Assembly: GCA_030737835.1 (NCBI GenBank)
Contig: JAUJYN010000013.1
Span: 4,267,354 to 4,331,353, forward strand
Origin: Acorus gramineus
Taxonomy: Eukaryota; Streptophyta; Magnoliopsida; Acorales; Acoraceae
Direction of reading: 5' to 3'
DNA length: 64,000 bases
The notes beneath the pieces were generated by a model. The model had not been told where the DNA came from. It did not search any database and worked only from the letters and a program-made list of their open reading frames with translations. Shown here in pieces: positions 58,576 through 64,000 of the stretch (position 1 is its first letter; every line of letters begins with the position of its first letter). The position numbers were made by a program, and so were the translations under genes.

Positions 58576-58998
58576 AACAAATGACGACGATGAAGGTTGA
58601 TATGGTTCACGAACAATGGAAGGATATGAATCTTCTGCATCATAATTCATCGCGCCACGACCTCTTTGTATGATCTCTTCCTTCTCTAACCATATTTGAA
58701 TGACATGCGCGTGCTGTGGGTACAACATTATCATAACTTTCACCCCCATATCATCTTCGAGAGGGGCACCCAAACACTTTCCGTCGTGAGTGGGATGCAC
58801 AGCAGTCATGGACAATTTGTAAAGACTTGGATCGGTCCCCGTCAAATGGTACATCATTTGGAGTAAATCGACATAAAAGATCTTCTTACGTATGATGGTG
58901 GTTTTCCTGGTACCACCTTCATAAAATGAACTATCTTCACGTTGAACAATCCTCCCGTTAAAAGAGTACATTAACGGGACATCGGATTTCTTTACCAT
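58430..58998 (-). pseudogene. MULE transposase exon 1, with a 73-bp tandem duplication at its end
   Basis: It starts MVKKSDVPLMYSFNGRIV and has the N-terminal features of long MULE transposases (YEGGTRKTTI, FYVDLLQMMYHLTG). The last 73 bp of the exon are present twice (from 58430 and from 58503), so reading through both shifts the frame into a stop at REYD. Only the downstream copy keeps the consensus donor (ATTTGTAAGTATT). The upstream copy has ATTTGTTCGTG at the same point. The phase of exon 1 at the upstream copy fits that of exon 2. Whether a working protein is made depends on which GT is used. Confidence 0.75.
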
Positions 58999-59217
58999 CT
59001 AAACCATAAATTATTCAACTTGTTAAATATATTTCTAAATTCATAATAATAAAATCCATCCAACACATACACATTAAACACTATAACATTCATGCAACAC
59101 ATACAAAGCATATTTCCTAAAAATAGCCTTTCATTTTTTTAAAATGTTTACTAAGAGGCCATTGAATTATTTCTTAAGGCCATACAATTTTTTTAAAATA
59201 TTTTATATATGACAATC
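58999..59217. other. upstream region of the transposase gene
   Basis: AT-rich and non-coding. It should hold the transposase promoter and, if present, part of the element right end, but no copy of GGGTAATTAGCAC in inverse orientation was seen. It ends at the Copia C insertion. Confidence 0.5.
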
Positions 59218-59527
59218 TGTTGTGAGATATGGTGGATAACCACCACTTCTCTAACCTATAACCTCCCCCACTCTTCAACTCCATAACCTCCCCCACTCTT
59301 CTATTCCATAACACTCACTATTAGTGCCCCACTATCTCCCCCTCACCTCTATAGACTTGTAACTCTCCACCTTTGGGATTCCTCTATGCACCCTATAAAT
59401 AGAGGGGTTCTCTCTTGTATTCAACCAACAAATAGTGAATAAGAATCTCTCTCTACTTCCCTTTTCTATATGCTTGTGTGGTTTGTTTATATACTCTTAT
59501 ATATCATATTCTATTTAGTTCACAACA
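59218..59527 (+). repeat. 5' LTR of Copia C
   Basis: 310 bp, TGTTGTGAGAT...TTCACAACA. The TATA box CTATAAATAG lies at 59393-59402. It is followed by CGTTATCAGCACGAGAAGC, the presumed primer-binding region. Confidence 0.9.
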
Positions 59528-59564
59528 CGTTATCAGCACGAGAAGCTCTTTGTTAAAGAGAAAG

Positions 59565-61122
59565 GTTTGTATCGATGGGTTCTTAATGATCTATATCAAA
59601 AAATATACTCTCCTTTGATGTTATGTATTTTTATGTAAATCATCTACTACATACATATGATTAATTTTTTTTTTTCAATATGCATGGAACCGTATGAAAA
59701 TTATAAAAATCTTTCATACATATGTTATGATATGATTAATTTATGAAAACTAGTATGCAATTTTCTCATGCAACAGTATGCGGCATCTATCATTTGATTA
59801 TTTATTTTTCATGTAACTGTTTCATGTTTGTCATCTTTTATTAAAATTTAAATATTATACATCTATGTGTAGAACCAGAAGTTCTCACAAATATCAATTA
59901 ATTTGATATTTATATTTGATTTGAAATTCATTTTAATGTTACAATGTCATGTGTCCCTATAGGATCATACAAAAATTGTAATTACGTGGATCCCTGAAGG
60001 ACCATGCAGAAGTTATGAATAATGTGTTCCAATTAAGACCATGCAAATTTTATTTTATCCCTGAAGGACTACAAAAATTATTACATGGATCCTTGAAGAA
60101 TCATTTAAAAGATATGATTAAAAATGTCCCTGAAGGACTATGATTATATTGTATCCATGAAGGATCATACAAATTTTATTTTATTTTATCCCTGAAGGAC
60201 TGTACAAAAATTATGATTATATGAATCTTTGAAGAATCATGTAAAATTTTATTTTGTTCTATCCCTGAAGGACTATACAAAAATCATGATTGTTCGTGTC
60301 CCTGTAGGACCAAACAAAAGTTATATGATATATTTTTCGGGTCCTTGAAGGACCAAATAATAAATAAAAAAAAAGATCCATGTATCCCAGCAGGAACATG
60401 TAAAATTTTATTTTGTTCTATCCCTGAAGGACTATACAAAAATCATGATTATTCGTGTCCCTGTAGGACCAAACAAAAGTTATATGATATATTTTTTGGG
60501 TCCTTGAAGGACCAAATAATAATAATAAAAAAAAGGATCCATGTATCCCAGCAGGAACATGTAAATTATGATTAGATTTCACCATCATCATCATCATAAT
60601 GAAGAGGATTTAAAGATTAATTTGACAAAGGTCCACCGGCCATTATGCCTCAAATATGCTCCAGTTGTAGCAATATTGAGAGCACCAATTTTATATATTC
60701 TCGTTGCCGAACAACGATTTTTTTAAAATATCATATAACTCAACTCAATGGCATAGCATCATTACCCGAAGTAAATGCATTTTATTTTATGTTCGCCATG
60801 GAAGTTGTGGTCATGAATGATGAGATCATGATTTATATAGTTGAGAAAGCACAACAATCATAAAGTTTGTAAAATATCTCAAATCACTAGAAGTGATTTG
60901 CTATTAAACAAAAGCATAATTGAAGGGAAAAGGGTTGCAGAACAAACCCCTAACACAAGGAAAATGATTGTTATGTATTTGGTGCTTTAAAAATATGGTC
61001 ACGTACCTGATGTACGATCAGACTTTTATAATTTTTATAATTATAATTTTTCTTTGTTATCTAAAATCCATTTTTCTTATTTTTATATTTATCTTATTTA
61101 TTTCATTTTCTTTTTTTACAAG
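59565..61122 (+). other. candidate intron spanning the leader of Copia C
   Basis: A good donor, GAAAG before GTTTGTATCG (59565), sits shortly after the primer-binding region. A strong acceptor with a long U-rich tract (TTTCTTTTTTTACAAG, ending 61122) lies one base before the protease ATG at 61124. Both are conserved in A (about 13424 and 11984). Splicing would place pol directly behind the short leader. This is inferred from sequence only. Confidence 0.35.
59955..60545 (+). repeat. leader repeat array of Copia C
   Basis: TCCCTGAAGGAC and variants recur about every 40-55 bp. One stretch, from GTAAAATTTTATTTTGTTC to CCCAGCAGGAACATG, occurs twice (about 60240-60400 and 60400-60560), a duplication not present in A or B. 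Confidence 0.85.
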
Positions 61123-61123
61123 A

Positions 61124-64000
61124 ATGGCTATGGTTGGTGACATTTGTCTAGCAGACAGCGCTACAACACATACGATCCTATGAAATAAACAATATTTCTC
61201 GACATTGACATTAATCAATGCAAATGTTAATACCATTTCTGGTACTACGAAATTAATTGAAGGCTCGGAAGAGCAAATATAATATTACCAGGAGGTACAA
61301 AATTTTGTATTAATGATGCATTATATTCAGCAAGATCCAGAAGAAATCTGTTAAGTTTTAAGGATATTCGTCTTAATGGATATCATATTGAGACTATCAA
61401 TGAAAACAATATGGAGTATTTATGTATTACTTCAATTGTTTCAGGCCAAAAACATGTATTAGAGAAACTTCATGCTTTCTCATCTGGGTTGTATTATACA
61501 ACCATAAAAACAATCGAATCATATGCTGTAATGAACCAGAAGTTCTATGATTCAGATATTTTTACACTTTGGCATGATCGTCTCGGGCATCCAGGATCTA
61601 CAATGATGCGTCGAATAATTGATAATTCATTTGGGCATTCGTTAAAGAACCAGAAGATTCTTTTACCTAATCACTATCAATGCACTTCGTGCTCACAAGG
61701 AAAATTGATAGTTAGACCATCCCCTACAAAAGTCAATGTTGAGTCACCAACATTTTTGCAAAGAATCCAAGGGGATATATGTGGCCCAATCCACCCCCCA
61801 TGTGGACCATTCAAGTATTTTATGGTATTGATAGACGCATCTGCTAGATGGTCGCATGTTTGTCTATTATCCACTCGGAATGCTGCATTTACAAGACTAC
61901 TTGCTCAGATAATCCGATTACAGTCGCATTTTTCGGATTATCATATAAAGTCAATACGTCTTGATGGAGCTGGTGAATTCACATCGAAAACTTTTAACGA
62001 CTATTGTATGTCGCATGGCATCGATGTTGAACACCCTGTTGCTCATGTGCACACCCAAAATGGATTAGCTGAATCATTTATTAAGCATCTTCAGCTAATT
62101 GCACGTCCTATGCTTTTGAGGACAAAATTACCCGTTTCAGCTTGGGGTCATGCTATATTGCATGCAGCAGCATTAGTTCGCCTTCGGCCAACTGCTTATC
62201 ATCAATATTCCCCTTTACAGCTCGTACTGGGTCATCAACCAAATATTTCACATCTTCGAATTTTTGGTTGTGCTGTACAAGTTCCTATTGCCCCTACACA
62301 ACGAACTAAAATGGGCCCTCAACGTCGATTGGGAATTTATGTAGGCTTTGATTCTCCCTCTATTATAAGATATCTTGAACCATTGACAGGGGATGTTTTT
62401 ACCGGTCGATTTGCGGATTGTCATTTTGATGAGACAATATTCCCGTCATTAGGGGGAGAAAATCCGTCGCCAGAAGAACGACGTGAACTTACATAGAAAA
62501 CTCCATCTTTGTCTCATCTTGATCCTCGCACTAATCAATGTGAAACTGAAGTGCAAAGAATCACTCATCTTCAAAGAATTGCGCATCAATTGCCAGATGC
62601 ATTCAATGATGCAGCAAAAGTGATGAAATCACATATTCCAGCTGCTAATACTCCAGCTCGAATTAATGTTCCAATAGGAAAAATTGCTAATATGCCGGCT
62701 AATGAATCAACAAAAACACGCCTGAAGCGTGGAAGACCTATAGGCTCAAAAGATTCAGCTCCCCGAAGGAGAAAAACAATGAAGAATAATTCTCTAGAAG
62801 AGTATGAAACACTTGAAAGACCCACAATAATAACTCCTATAGAGGAAGAAGTCCCTGAAGTGACACAAGTCCCTGAAGAGACTGACGTCCCTGAAGTGAC
62901 GCCCGTGCATGAAGAACAAGTACATGGAAATGAAGAAATTTCCATAAATTATTCAAATTCACAAATATTGTGGGATCGAAAGCAAGTGCTTGTTGATGAT
63001 ATATTCTCATTTGCAGTAGCTATAGAAATCATTTCAGATAATGATTTAGAGCCACGTTCAGTGGATGAATGCAGACGAAAAAATTGTTGGCCACAATGGA
63101 AAGCTGCTATTCAAACAGAATTGGATTCACTTGCAAAACACCAAGTATTTGGACCAGTAGTCCTAACCCCTGAAGGTGTTAAACCAGTAGGATGTAAATG
63201 GGTGTTTGCGAGAAAACGAAATGAAAGAAACGAGATTGTTAGATATAAAGCTCGTCTTGTGGCACAGGGTTTCCTGCAGAGACCTGGGATAGATTTTGAA
63301 GAGACATATTCTCCTGTGATGGACACAATCACATTTCGGTATTTAATTAGTCTTGTAGTCTCAGAAGGACTTGACATGCAGCTAATGGATGTGGTTACTG
63401 CATATTTATATGCAAAATTAGATACCGACATTTATATGAAAGTTCCTGAAGGACTAAAATTGCCTGAAGCAAAACCACGAAACATGTACTCAATCAAGCT
63501 AAGACGATCCTTGTATGGGTTAAAGCAATCTGGACGAATGTGGTATAACCGTCTTAGTGAGTACTTAATAAAAGAAGGATATGTCAATGATCCAATATGC
63601 CCCTGTGTATTTATTAAGAAAATGGAACTCGGATTTACCATTATTGCAGTATATGTTGATGATATTAATCTAATTGGGACTCCTGAAGAGCTCAAAAAGG
63701 CTTCCGAATATCTGAAAAAGGAGTTTGAAATGAAAGATCTTGGAAAAACAAGATATTGTCTCGGCTTGCAAATTAAGCAAAGTTCAAATGGGATACTTGT
63801 TCATCAAACAGCATATGTTGAAAAAAAATCCTGAAGCGTTTTAATATGGACAAATGTCATCCATTAAGTACTCCAATGGTAGTAAGGTTACTTGACCCCA
63901 AAAAGGATCCTTTTCGTCTGAAAGAAGATACTGAAAATCTTCTTGACCTTGAAGTATCTCATCTTAGTGCAATTGATGCCTTATTATATTTGGTCGAATG
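61124..64000 (+). pseudogene. Copia C pol (protease, integrase, RT; RNase H beyond the window)
   Basis: The protease motif LADSATTHT follows the ATG at 61124. Lesions relative to A and B: a TGA at 61181-61183 (CGA in A), a one-base deletion near 61265, a TAG at 62494-62496 (TGG in A) and a frameshift near 63829. Between them long blocks stay open: pre-integrase and integrase (61411-62496: WHDRLGH, GDICGPI, RLDGAGEF) and the linker plus RT (62509-63834: VPEV/VPEE repeats, LYGLKQSGRMWY, AVYVDDI). The final 160 bases continue the RT in another frame to the window end. Confidence 0.9.

Larger units (their letters stand above)
53400..59217 (-). mobile_element. Mutator-like transposon with transposase and plant mobile domain gene (right end not seen)
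   Basis: The left end is fixed by the break of unit III: GGGTAATTAGCACTTTT follows ATTATTCAAA, whereas unit II continues uninterrupted. Inside are a palindrome array, a multi-exon plant mobile domain gene and a two-exon MULE transposase, both on the minus strand. No matching inverted end was found before Copia C at 59218, so the element either continues beyond C or has lost its right end. Known: plant mobile domain genes occur in some Mutator-like and gypsy elements. Confidence 0.7.
59218..64000 (+). mobile_element. Copia element C (family of A and B), plus orientation, runs off the window
   Basis: The 5' LTR is 59218-59527, the leader with its repeat array follows, then pol from 61124 to the window end. 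The left flank CAATC (59213-59217) is the expected half of a 5-bp target duplication; the other half lies outside. Sequence and order equal those of A, reversed. No gag is recognisable between LTR and protease. Confidence 0.92.

Noticed and set aside
58999..59010. TTATTCAAC as the right half of the Mutator target duplication (left TTATTCAAA)
   Set aside because: It lies immediately upstream of the transposase start, leaving no room for the element end or promoter; probably chance.
59955..60545. Regular repeats resembling a CRISPR array
   Set aside because: Repeats are short, degenerate and unevenly spaced, lie in the leader of a plant retrotransposon, and occur in three copies of that element.
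60645..60863. 72-codon ORF in the leader of Copia C (also in A and B) as a gag remnant
   Set aside because: It is shared only because the copies are nearly identical. It has no capsid or zinc-knuckle pattern, and it lies inside the candidate intron.

Overview
The window is nuclear DNA of a repeat-rich flowering plant. The evidence is plant LTR retrotransposons (Copia types and a Tat-like Ty3/gypsy element), a Mutator-like transposon carrying a plant mobile domain gene, receptor-like kinases of the Lr10/LRK10L type, and AT-rich spacer DNA with GT-AG introns. No bacterial, organellar or viral genome organisation was seen. The species cannot be fixed from the sequence.

Layout. 1-3605 is the 3' end of a Tat-like LTR element with a decayed antisense gene and an 870-bp 3' LTR. 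It is inserted in the first of three direct tandem copies of a host segment. Unit I starts at 3606 and runs to about 32370, unit II runs from there to about 51115, and unit III is the part at 51115-53399. With the recognisable later insertions removed, units I and II are each about 9.6-9.7 kb. Each carries, on the minus strand, an ORF for a small predicted secreted protein, an Lr10-like kinase exon (intact only in unit II, 45105-46289) and remnants of a second, LRK10L1-like kinase gene.

Insertions into unit I are a Mutator-like foldback element (6244-7037), Copia A (7908-13747), Copia D (16076-21126) and Copia E (23234-31517). Copia E holds a 3.5-kb solo LTR, F (26129-29593). Insertions into unit II are Copia B (32478-38054), a hAT-like element inside a kinase pseudogene (43184-43952), a solo-LTR-like fragment, MITEs and SINE-like sequences. 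Unit II also holds a 2.7-kb segment absent from unit I, with four 378-bp tandem repeats. Unit III is cut at 53399 by a Mutator-like transposon that carries a near-complete transposase, a decayed plant mobile domain gene and an array of four long palindromes. That transposon is itself entered by Copia C (59218 to the window end). Most insertions are framed by target-site duplications confirmed against the unoccupied paralogous site, so the order of events can be read.

Copia A, B and C are one family. It has protease, integrase, RT and RNase H but no recognisable gag. In its place is a long leader of degenerate repeats on the motif CCCTGAAGGAC. The only locus here that could still encode a complete host protein domain is the Lr10-like kinase in unit II. 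Most of the remaining coding capacity is transposon-derived and broken.
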